This document shows positions 1 through 5,110 of a stretch of DNA of 9,217 nt, piece after piece. This stretch comes from Deltaproteobacteria bacterium. Its GTDB lineage: Bacteria > Desulfobacterota > GWC2-55-46 > DRQE01. The notes under the pieces were generated by a model that was not told the origin of the DNA, did not search any database, and saw nothing but the letters and a program-made list of their open reading frames with translations. Each line of letters starts with the position of its first letter. The first letter of the stretch is position 1. The translations under genes were made by a program, and so were the position numbers. The stretch is taken from assembly GCA_030631875.1 (NCBI GenBank), contig DAOVKH010000056.1:1-9217 (forward strand), in the 5' to 3' direction.

Positions 1-174
1 GAGCTAAGGGGCTCGCTCGAGAGTCGTCGTTTAATAGAGAAGGCCAAGGGGTTCTTGATGGAGGAGCGTTCTATAAGCGAAGACGCGGCATTTGCTCTCA
101 TACGCACAAGGAGTATGAATGAACGTAGCTCCATGAAGGACGTCGCCAAGGCTTTGATCGAAGAATTAGGATAG
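1..174 (+). CDS. ANTAR-domain RNA-binding response regulator (NasT/AmiR-like), C-terminal part
   Basis: The reading frame is open from base 1 and stops with TAG at 172-174, giving the last 57 residues; the start lies outside the window. The visible part is almost exactly one ANTAR domain: LIEKAKGFLMEER, then a Ser-Glu-Asp-Ala-Ala-Phe helix, an SMNERSSMKDVA segment and a final short helix. ANTAR domains bind tandem RNA hairpins and prevent transcription termination; NasT, AmiR and EutV are the named examples, and many carry an N-terminal receiver domain, which cannot be checked here. The next gene starts 23 bases downstream, so the two probably share a transcript. Its position beside ammonium, PII and nitrite genes fits a NasT-like nitrogen role. 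The family call is firm; the target genes are inferred from hairpins downstream. Confidence 0.88.
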   Translation, partial: ELRGSLESRRLIEKAKGFLMEERSISEDAAFALIRTRSMNERSSMKDVAKALIEELG

Positions 175-197
175 TCTCTTATAGAAAGAGGTATTAG

Positions 198-905
198 GTG
201 AAAGAGGTAATTATAATCCAGCAGGTGCCGCATGAGGGGTTGGGGGTCATAGGCAAGGAGCTTAGAAAGAACTCTTTCGCGACTCGCATAGTAAAGGTAT
301 ACGCAGGCGATACCATACCAAAGAAACTCTCCGCCGATACTTCGCTCATAGTTATGGGCGGCCCGATGGGCGTATATGAAGAGACCTCTTACCCTTTCAT
401 AAAGGAAGAGTTGGCCTTGATAGAAGACTCACTTGGCAGGGGCTTACCTGTGCTTGGCATATGCCTCGGTGCTCAGTTAATGGCGCGCGCCGCAGGTGCA
501 AAGGTCTTTAAAGGGAGCACAAAGGAGATTGGCTGGTATAAGATTACCTTAACGAAAGAAGCCGAGAGTGATAAGCTCTTCACGGGGCTTCCCAGAGAGC
601 AGGTGGTATTCCAATGGCACGGCGACACATTCGATCTGCCAACGGGGGCTGTAAGGCTTGCGTCGAGCGAGTTATTTCCAAATCAACTCATACGCATAGG
701 CGCTAATAGCTACGGCCTGCAGTTTCACTTAGAGGTTACCGCCGGGATGATTATAGAGTGGCTAAGCGAGGAGGAGAACCTTAAAGAGCTTGAAGGTCTT
801 AAGGGGGTAATCTCACATGAAAATATAATAGAAGCCACACCGTCTTACATAGATGCACTTTCGAGAGACGGCTCAAGTGTTTTTTCGAGGTTTTTAAGGT
901 TATAG
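198..905 (+). CDS. Class I glutamine amidotransferase, GMP synthase (glutaminase)-like family
   Basis: This 235-residue protein is a stand-alone class I glutamine amidotransferase that should hydrolyse glutamine and pass on the ammonia. The nucleophile elbow is GICLGAQ with Cys89, and the other triad members are His177 and Glu179 in LQFHLE. MGGPMGVYEE near residues 53-62 forms the expected oxyanion-side glycine loop. The fold ends near residue 190; the remaining 45 residues resemble the short tail of this family, and no synthetase domain is attached, so the ammonia acceptor is unknown. The start is GTG at 198, chosen because AAGAGGT (186-192) sits 5 bases upstream and the N-terminus (MKEVIIIQQVPHEG) matches family starts. 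It follows the ANTAR gene closely and lies in a nitrogen cluster, which suggests glutamine or ammonia handling rather than purine synthesis. The specific substrate is not known. Confidence 0.85.
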   Translation: MKEVIIIQQVPHEGLGVIGKELRKNSFATRIVKVYAGDTIPKKLSADTSLIVMGGPMGVYEETSYPFIKEELALIEDSLGRGLPVLGICLGAQLMARAAGAKVFKGSTKEIGWYKITLTKEAESDKLFTGLPREQVVFQWHGDTFDLPTGAVRLASSELFPNQLIRIGANSYGLQFHLEVTAGMIIEWLSEEENLKELEGLKGVISHENIIEATPSYIDALSRDGSSVFSRFLRL

Positions 906-934
906 GCTAAAGGTCCATCAAGGGCAATATTATT

Positions 935-957
935 AAAGAGGCAGCGGAGCCTTCTTT
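935..957 (+). promoter_or_regulatory. Candidate ANTAR-type hairpin in the porin leader, with anti-ribosome-binding-site arm
   Basis: AAAGAGGC (935-942) pairs with GCC (949-951) and TCTTT (953-957), with one bulged T at 952, leaving the six-base loop AGCGGA (943-948). The loop has A at position 1 and G at position 4, as in ANTAR-protein target hairpins. The 3' arm can form a rival pairing: CCTTCTTT (950-957) is fully complementary to AAAGAAGG (980-987), which includes the start of the ribosome-binding region of the next gene. Hairpin and anti-RBS pairing cannot coexist. A plain, weak terminator is the alternative reading, since four Ts (955-958) follow the paired core. No upstream partner hairpin was found. 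Confidence 0.35.
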
Positions 958-997
958 TAAAAACTGAAGTACAACAGTGAAAGAAGGGAGAAGGCAG

Positions 998-1762
998 ATG
1001 AAAATATTTAAAGTGATGATCTTCGGTCTTTTGGTATTTACAATGGGGTTGGTATCTACCCCTAAGACCGCGAGCGCATTTGAGGCAGAAGGTGACGCGT
1101 CGGTAGATGTGCTTTCGACCTATGTATGGAGAGGTCAAAACCTTGGTGGTAATGAAGGTGTTGTTCAGCCCTCGATGACCATATCGGGCGATAACCTTTC
1201 GGTTAATCTGTGGGCAAACTACGATGAGGAAGAGCATGAGCATAATGAGACGGATTTGACCATAAACTATAACCGTTCCATGGAAGGTTATAGCTTTGAT
1301 ATGGGTTTTATATACTACGCCTTAGAAGGGGCGGATAACGATACAAAGGAGATATACTTGGGCGTAGCCTTAGAGGACAGACCTCTTAGCCCGTCACTTA
1401 CCTATTACCTCGATATAGACGAGGGTAGCGGCAGTTTTGTCGTATTGGCGATAGGCCAGTCTCTCGTAGTTAATGATAAGGCAGGCCTTGACCTTGGCGC
1501 GTCAATATCCATGAACTTTGAGAACGATATGATGCAGACCGATATAAATTTAGATGGCAACATAGATGAATTCAACGGCCTATATAACGCCGAGTTTAGC
1601 GCGGCCTTTAATTACGAGGTCGTCGACGGCATAACCGTATCGCCGAAGATAGCTTATAGCTTTGCAGTCAGTAATGAGGCCCAAGATACGCTCGATGTTG
1701 TTAACTCAAATGGAGAGAGCGACGTTCTTTACGGCGGCGTAGGCGTTTCGGTAAGTTTCTAA
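998..1762 (+). CDS. Outer-membrane beta-barrel protein, TIGR02001 (gcw_chp)-like
   Basis: The 254-residue precursor has a signal peptide: MKIFK, a hydrophobic run to about residue 20, and likely cleavage after TASA (27/28). The mature start, with SVDVLSTYVWRGQNL, matches the TIGR02001 pattern of a short strand followed by an aromatic-Arg-Gly turn. Alternating polar and hydrophobic strands fill the rest, and the protein ends GVGVSVSF, with the terminal Phe usual for Bam-assembled barrels. The start is ATG 998, preceded at 7 bases by GGAG (987-990); a longer form from GTG 977 would put charged residues before the signal peptide and place the ribosome site inside the coding region. A barrel of this family beside amt and glnB suggests outer-membrane passage of ammonium or a small nitrogen compound. 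The substrate is unproven; a non-porin role is possible. Confidence 0.75.
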   Translation: MKIFKVMIFGLLVFTMGLVSTPKTASAFEAEGDASVDVLSTYVWRGQNLGGNEGVVQPSMTISGDNLSVNLWANYDEEEHEHNETDLTINYNRSMEGYSFDMGFIYYALEGADNDTKEIYLGVALEDRPLSPSLTYYLDIDEGSGSFVVLAIGQSLVVNDKAGLDLGASISMNFENDMMQTDINLDGNIDEFNGLYNAEFSAAFNYEVVDGITVSPKIAYSFAVSNEAQDTLDVVNSNGESDVLYGGVGVSVSF

Positions 1763-1782
1763 AGAAGTTAGTATATTGTTCT

Positions 1783-1800
1783 TACGGCAAGGTTGCCGTA
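1783..1800 (+). promoter_or_regulatory. Perfect hairpin ahead of amt with ANTAR-like six-base loop
   Basis: TACGGC (1783-1788) pairs perfectly with GCCGTA (1795-1800) around the loop AAGGTT, which carries A at position 1 and G at position 4. The loop could close by one more A-T pair to a tetraloop. It lies 24 bases ahead of the amt ATG at 1824 and 12 bases ahead of its GGAGGT ribosome site. No T-run follows, so it is not an intrinsic terminator. No partner hairpin and no rival pairing with the ribosome site is visible. It could also be an mRNA-stabilising or processing stem between the porin and amt. Confidence 0.4.
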
Positions 1801-1823
1801 TATAAATCTTCGGAGGTTTTATC

Positions 1824-3176
1824 ATGAAGGCAAAGTTCAATGAAGAGCTTTTGGCATACGCCAAGAAGTTTTTTAGAGGCTCTTTGACATTAGTTTTTTC
1901 GCTTTTCATTGTGGGTGCTTTATCGACCATCTCTTTTGCAGAGGAGGTCGGTCTCAATACTACGGGCTTTAGCGGTATAGACAAGGCCGATACGCTTTGG
2001 GTCATGGTCTCGACGGCAATGGTCATGCTAATGATACCGGGGCTGGCACTCTTCTACGCCGGCATGGCCAGAAGGAAGAACGTACTCAGCACGATGATGC
2101 ACAGTTTCTTTATAATGTGCCTTATCACAATACAATGGGTATTATTCGGCTACAGCCTTTCCTTTGGTACTGATATAGGCGGCTTGATAGGCGGTCTTAC
2201 ATTCGTAGGCTTAAACGGCGTCGGCACGGAGGCATTTGGTACGATACCGCACCTCGTCTTCATGGCCTTTCAGGGAATGTTCGCGGCCATAACGGTCGCA
2301 CTCATAACCGGAGGCTTTGCCGAGAGGATGAAGTTTTCGGCCGTTGTGATATTCGCCCTTCTCTGGGCGACCTTTGTCTACGACCCGCTTTGTCATTGGG
2401 TATGGGGTGCCGGCGGTTGGTTAAATGAACTCGGCGCAAAGGACTTTGCCGGAGGCATGGTCGTCCACATCAGTTGCGGAGTTTCGGCTCTTGTTGCGGC
2501 CATCGTAGTCGGTAAGCGCAGAGGATTCCCAAAGCAGTTGATGGCTCCGCATAACCTGGGGCTTACGGTACTCGGTATGGGGCTCTTGTGGTTTGGCTGG
2601 TTTGGCTTTAATGCAGGCAGTGCCCTTGCCGTAAACGAGATAGCCGCGATGACATTCGTTACGACAAATGTCGCCGCCGCCATTGGTTGCCTCACTTGGG
2701 TATTCATTGAGTGGATACATCGTGGCAAGCCGACGGTCTTGGGCGCGGTCTCAGGAGCGGTAGCAGGGCTTGGTTCGATAACACCGGCATCGGGTTTCGT
2801 AACACCTGCCTTTGCCATGCTCATAGGGATATTCGGCGGTGCGATATGTTATTGGGCAGTGAGTGTCTTAAAGCCAAGGCTTGGTTACGATGACACGCTC
2901 GACGTATTCGGTATCCACGGCATAGGCGGCATACTCGGCACTCTGGCGATAGGTCTTGTGGCCTCGGTCGGTGGAGCAACGGGTCTCTTCTTTGGGAATC
3001 CGCCGCAGTTGTGGAAGCAGTTCGTAGGAGTTACGGCAACGATAGCTATATCCATAATAGGTACTCTGATAGTACTAAAGGTAGTCGATCTCTTAGTCGG
3101 CCTCAGGGTGAGTGAAGATATGGAGGTCGAGGGCTTGGATTACTCACAACACGGAGAGAGCGGATATAATCTATAA
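1824..3176 (+). CDS. amt: Ammonium transporter, Amt/MEP/Rh family (first copy)
   Basis: This 450-residue inner-membrane channel conducts ammonium inward. A signal peptide with an unusually long n-region (residues 1-20) and cleavage likely after SFA (39/40) precedes 11 expected membrane segments. Pore residues line up with E. coli AmtB: twin His215 and His365, structural Asp207 in DFAGGMVVH, Trp194, and the Phe153 and Phe262 gate with Ser266 (GFNAGS). The cytoplasmic tail LRVSEDMEVEGLDYSQHGE is the conserved coupling and PII-contact region, so GlnK-type inhibition is expected. The start is ATG 1824 with GGAGGT at 1812-1817; the next in-frame Met is residue 61, inside the first membrane segment. 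The gene is separated from glnB by 156 structured bases. It is closely similar to the second Amt (3716-4996), differing mainly in its longer N-terminus and in loops. Confidence 0.96.
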   Translation: MKAKFNEELLAYAKKFFRGSLTLVFSLFIVGALSTISFAEEVGLNTTGFSGIDKADTLWVMVSTAMVMLMIPGLALFYAGMARRKNVLSTMMHSFFIMCLITIQWVLFGYSLSFGTDIGGLIGGLTFVGLNGVGTEAFGTIPHLVFMAFQGMFAAITVALITGGFAERMKFSAVVIFALLWATFVYDPLCHWVWGAGGWLNELGAKDFAGGMVVHISCGVSALVAAIVVGKRRGFPKQLMAPHNLGLTVLGMGLLWFGWFGFNAGSALAVNEIAAMTFVTTNVAAAIGCLTWVFIEWIHRGKPTVLGAVSGAVAGLGSITPASGFVTPAFAMLIGIFGGAICYWAVSVLKPRLGYDDTLDVFGIHGIGGILGTLAIGLVASVGGATGLFFGNPPQLWKQFVGVTATIAISIIGTLIVLKVVDLLVGLRVSEDMEVEGLDYSQHGESGYNL

Positions 3177-3182
3177 TACAAT

Positions 3183-3214
3183 AATGCTACGCTACATTGT
3201 CGTGTCGTAGTATT
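3183..3214 (+). promoter_or_regulatory. Candidate ANTAR target hairpin P1 in the glnB leader
   Basis: AATGCTACG (3183-3191) pairs with CGTAGTATT (3206-3214) with one G-T wobble. After a single C/T mismatch (3192, 3205), TAC (3193-3195) pairs with GTG (3202-3204), leaving the six-base loop ATTGTC (3196-3201) with A at position 1 and G at position 4. This is the first of two such hairpins before a terminator. It begins 6 bases after the amt stop codon, so it would act on readthrough from amt or on a transcript started inside amt. A competing fold, ACA/TGT with loop TTGTCG, is possible. Confidence 0.5.
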
Positions 3215-3234
3215 TGGGTAATTAAGATATAAAT

Positions 3235-3259
3235 GTGTTTGGCAAAGACGCCACTACAC
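3235..3259 (+). promoter_or_regulatory. Candidate ANTAR target hairpin P2 (antiterminator) in the glnB leader
   Basis: TGGC (3240-3243) pairs with GCCA (3250-3253) around the loop AAAGAC (3244-3249), with A at position 1 and G at position 4. After a small internal loop (3239; 3254-3255), GTGT (3235-3238) pairs with ACAC (3256-3259). The loop and 3' arm coincide with the 5' arm of the terminator at 3244-3299, so P2 and the terminator exclude each other. P2 follows P1 after a 20-base linker. This matches the published arrangement for ANTAR antiterminators. Confidence 0.55.
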
Positions 3260-3303
3260 CGATTGTCCTTAACGGGGCTTCTGGAGTAGTGGCGTCTTTT
3301 TTT
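3244..3303 (+). terminator. Strong intrinsic terminator between amt and glnB, probable attenuator
   Basis: A perfect 14-bp stem joins AAAGACGCCACTAC (3244-3257) to GTAGTGGCGTCTTT (3286-3299), with a 28-base loop and seven Ts (3297-3303). It would end transcripts leaving amt and lies 29 bases ahead of glnB. Because its 5' arm is shared with hairpin P2, it is likely conditional, permitting glnB and the second amt to be transcribed when P2 is held open by a regulator. A plain end-of-amt terminator with a separate glnB promoter downstream is the alternative, but only 29 bases remain for that. Confidence 0.85.
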
Positions 3304-3332
3304 ATTTATATAAAAACCGAGGAGGTTAAGCG

Positions 3333-3671
3333 ATGAAGAAGATAGAGGCGATAATAAAACCCTTTAGGCTCGATGACGTAAAGAAGGCTCTGAACGATAT
3401 TCAGATAGAGGGGATGACCGTGACCGAGGTAAAGGGTTTTGGTCGTCAGAAGGGTCATACCGAACTATACAGAGGTGCCGAGTATGTCGTAGATTTTTTG
3501 CCGAAGATAAAGGTAGAGGTCGTTACGACTACCGAGCTCGCGCCAAAGGTAGTAGAGGTTATCGTAGAGGCGGCCAAGACGGGGAAGATAGGAGACGGTA
3601 AGGTATTTGTATCTTCTATAGAGGAGGCTGTAAGGATTAGAACCGGTGAGACCAGCGAAGAGGCTCTTTAA
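3333..3671 (+). CDS. glnB: Nitrogen regulatory protein PII (GlnB/GlnK)
   Basis: This 112-residue protein is a standard-length PII trimer subunit, the cytoplasmic sensor of ATP/ADP and 2-oxoglutarate. The T-loop carries GFGRQKGHTELYRGAEY, with the uridylylation-site Tyr51 and Tyr46, followed by VVDFLPK with Lys58. The second signature, TGKIGDGKVFV (83-93), holds Lys90, and Arg101 and Arg103 complete the nucleotide site. AGGAGG at 3320-3325, 7 bases ahead, supports ATG 3333. It lies between two amt genes and 44 bases ahead of the second, so GlnK-like control of Amt is the likely job; the sequence does not separate GlnB from GlnK. Expression is probably set by the upstream attenuator. The conserved Tyr51 leaves modification by GlnD possible, but no glnD is in the window. 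Confidence 0.96.
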   Translation: MKKIEAIIKPFRLDDVKKALNDIQIEGMTVTEVKGFGRQKGHTELYRGAEYVVDFLPKIKVEVVTTTELAPKVVEVIVEAAKTGKIGDGKVFVSSIEEAVRIRTGETSEEAL

Positions 3672-3715
3672 AGATAGCTTACCTATAAAAGAAAGAATAA
3701 TACAAAGGAGATATT

Positions 3716-4996
3716 ATGAAGAAGAAACTTAGAAGTATGGCGGTTTTTCTTATGGCTCTCTTCCTGCCGTCTATTGCGATGGCCTCTGAGGGTGGTATTA
3801 ATACGGGCGATACGGCCTTTATAATATTATGCGCGGCTCTCGTTATGTTGATGACGCCGGGGCTGGCGTTCTTCTACGCCGGTATGGCGAGGAAGAAGAA
3901 TATCCTTAATACAATGATGTTGAGCTTTGTGATGCTCTGCCTTATAAGCGTTCAGTGGGTGCTATGGGGTTATACCTTGGCCTTTGGCCCGGACGTATCG
4001 GGCATAGTCGGTAACCTCGACTTCTTTGCGCTAAAGGGTGTAGGTATGGAGGCAAACGGCACGATACCGCACTATGTATTCATGGTATTCCAGGGGATGT
4101 TCGCCATAATAACGGTGGCACTCATAACAGGTTCTATAGTCGGCAGGATGAAGTTCTCGGCGATAGTCATCTTCGCCCTTATGTGGTCGACCATTATATA
4201 CGACCCGCTTTGCCATTGGGTGTGGGGCGGCGGATGGCTTGCCGCTTTCGGAGGCTTGGACTTTGCAGGGGGCACGGTCGTGCACATAAGCTCCGGAGTT
4301 TCGGCTTTGGTCTTGGCCATAGTCGTCGGTAAGCGCAAGGGGTATCCGCGCGAGGCAATGGCTCCGCACAATTTGGGATATACGCTTCTTGGTTGCGCGC
4401 TACTTTGGTTCGGCTGGTTTGGTTTCAACGCCGGTAGTGAGCTTGCGGCAGATGGTGTAGCGGCTCTCGCATTTGTCGTAACCAATACGGCCGCCGCCGC
4501 AGGCGGGCTTGCTTGGATATTTATAGAATGGCTAAGGAAAGGTAAGCCAACGGCACTGGGGCTTGCCTCAGGTGCGGTGGCAGGGCTTGTAGCCATAACG
4601 CCGGGCGCGGGCTTTGTAGGCCCCGTCTCTGCGATAATCATCGGTATCGGCGGCGGAGCTTTTTGCTACATGGCGGTAAGTTACCTTAAGCCAAGGCTCG
4701 GCTATGATGATTCGCTCGACGTATTCGGCATCCACGGCATAGGCGGTATTTGGGGTGCTATGGCAACGGGCTTGTTTGCTTCGGTCGGCGATACCATGGG
4801 TGCGTTCTTCGGTAACCCCGCTCAGATTGTCGCTCAGCTGATAGGCGTTGTGGTGACGATAATCTTTGCAGTCGTAGGGACGTATATTATCCTCATGGTC
4901 GTCAAGGCCATAACGGGTGGACTCAGGGTTAGTGATGAGGAGGAGTCCATAGGCCTTGATCTATCCGAACACGGAGAGAGCGGGTATAACTTTTAG
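3716..4996 (+). CDS. amt: Ammonium transporter, Amt/MEP/Rh family (second copy)
   Basis: This 426-residue paralogue of the upstream transporter has a short typical signal peptide (MKKKLRSM then a hydrophobic run, likely cleavage after AMA at 23). Pore residues are intact: twin His190 and His340, Asp182 in LDFAGGTVVH, Trp170, Phe129, and Phe237 with Ser241 in GFNAGSE. The tail GLRVSDEEESIGLDLSEHGESGY is the conserved coupling and PII-binding end. AAAGGAG (3704-3710) supports ATG 3716. With 44 bases and no terminator after glnB, the two form a glnB-amt operon. Differences from the first copy include Gly143 in ITGSIVGRMKF where the first has GGFAERMKF, and Glu242 after the pore serine. These may tune kinetics, but that is untested. 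Confidence 0.96.
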   Translation: MKKKLRSMAVFLMALFLPSIAMASEGGINTGDTAFIILCAALVMLMTPGLAFFYAGMARKKNILNTMMLSFVMLCLISVQWVLWGYTLAFGPDVSGIVGNLDFFALKGVGMEANGTIPHYVFMVFQGMFAIITVALITGSIVGRMKFSAIVIFALMWSTIIYDPLCHWVWGGGWLAAFGGLDFAGGTVVHISSGVSALVLAIVVGKRKGYPREAMAPHNLGYTLLGCALLWFGWFGFNAGSELAADGVAALAFVVTNTAAAAGGLAWIFIEWLRKGKPTALGLASGAVAGLVAITPGAGFVGPVSAIIIGIGGGAFCYMAVSYLKPRLGYDDSLDVFGIHGIGGIWGAMATGLFASVGDTMGAFFGNPAQIVAQLIGVVVTIIFAVVGTYIILMVVKAITGGLRVSDEEESIGLDLSEHGESGYNF

Positions 4997-5020
4997 TAAG
5001 CCGTAGAGTAAAGAGTAGTG

Positions 5021-5036
5021 GTCTTTAAGTGAGGAC
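5021..5036 (+). promoter_or_regulatory. Weak candidate antiterminator hairpin ahead of nirB
   Basis: GTCTT (5021-5025) can pair with AGGAC (5032-5036), including one G-T wobble, around the six-base loop TAAGTG. The loop has G at position 4 but T rather than A at position 1, so it fits the ANTAR pattern only in part. Its 3' arm overlaps the 5' arm of the terminator at 5031-5071. A rival small stem, TAAAGA (5009-5014) with TCTTTA (5022-5027) around a 7-base loop, uses some of the same bases. No good first hairpin was found. Confidence 0.2.
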
Positions 5037-5075
5037 GCTGTCGGTTAACTTTACAGGCCGACAGCGTTCTTTTTA
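5031..5075 (+). terminator. Intrinsic terminator between the second amt and nirB
   Basis: A 14-bp stem joins GAGGACGCTGTCGG (5031-5044) to CCGACAGCGTTCTT (5058-5071), with two wobbles near the base and a 13-base loop. A T-rich tract (TTCTTTTTA, ending near 5075) follows. It ends the glnB-amt transcript 36 bases before nirB. As hardly any room is left for a promoter after it, nirB expression probably depends on readthrough, making this a possible attenuator as in known nas and nir leaders. GTAAAG (5008-5013) is complementary to CTTTAC (5049-5054) in its loop. Confidence 0.8.
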
Positions 5076-5110
5076 TTTAAAAGGTTTGTTTGTTTCAGGA
5101 AAGGTTCGGT

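Noticed and set aside
977..997. Longer porin reading frame starting at GTG 977
   Set aside because: It would translate through the ribosome-binding site and add charged residues before a normal signal peptide; ATG 998 has a well-placed GGAG at 987-990.
1762..1783. AAGAA/TTCTT stem (1762-1766 with 1779-1783) as a porin terminator
   Set aside because: The stem is only 5 A/T-rich pairs with a 12-base loop and no T-run follows.
2211..2824. Minus-strand open frames opposite the first amt (and the similar ones at 4031-4641)
   Set aside because: They are mirror frames of highly conserved transporter codons, low in complexity, with no family resemblance or ribosome site.
3238..3256. Sigma-54 type promoter ahead of glnB (TGGC at 3240)
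   Set aside because: The spacing to a GC element is too short and no TTGCA-like half follows; the bases are better explained by the hairpin and terminator.
3177..3332. Glutamine riboswitch in the glnB leader
   Set aside because: The conserved glutamine-riboswitch core was not recognisable, while the tandem six-base-loop hairpins and terminator account for most of the structure.
5090..5110. TTG 5090 as nirB start
   Set aside because: The extra seven residues precede the FAD-binding strand without family support, and AGGAAAGG at 5097-5104 is well placed for ATG 5111.
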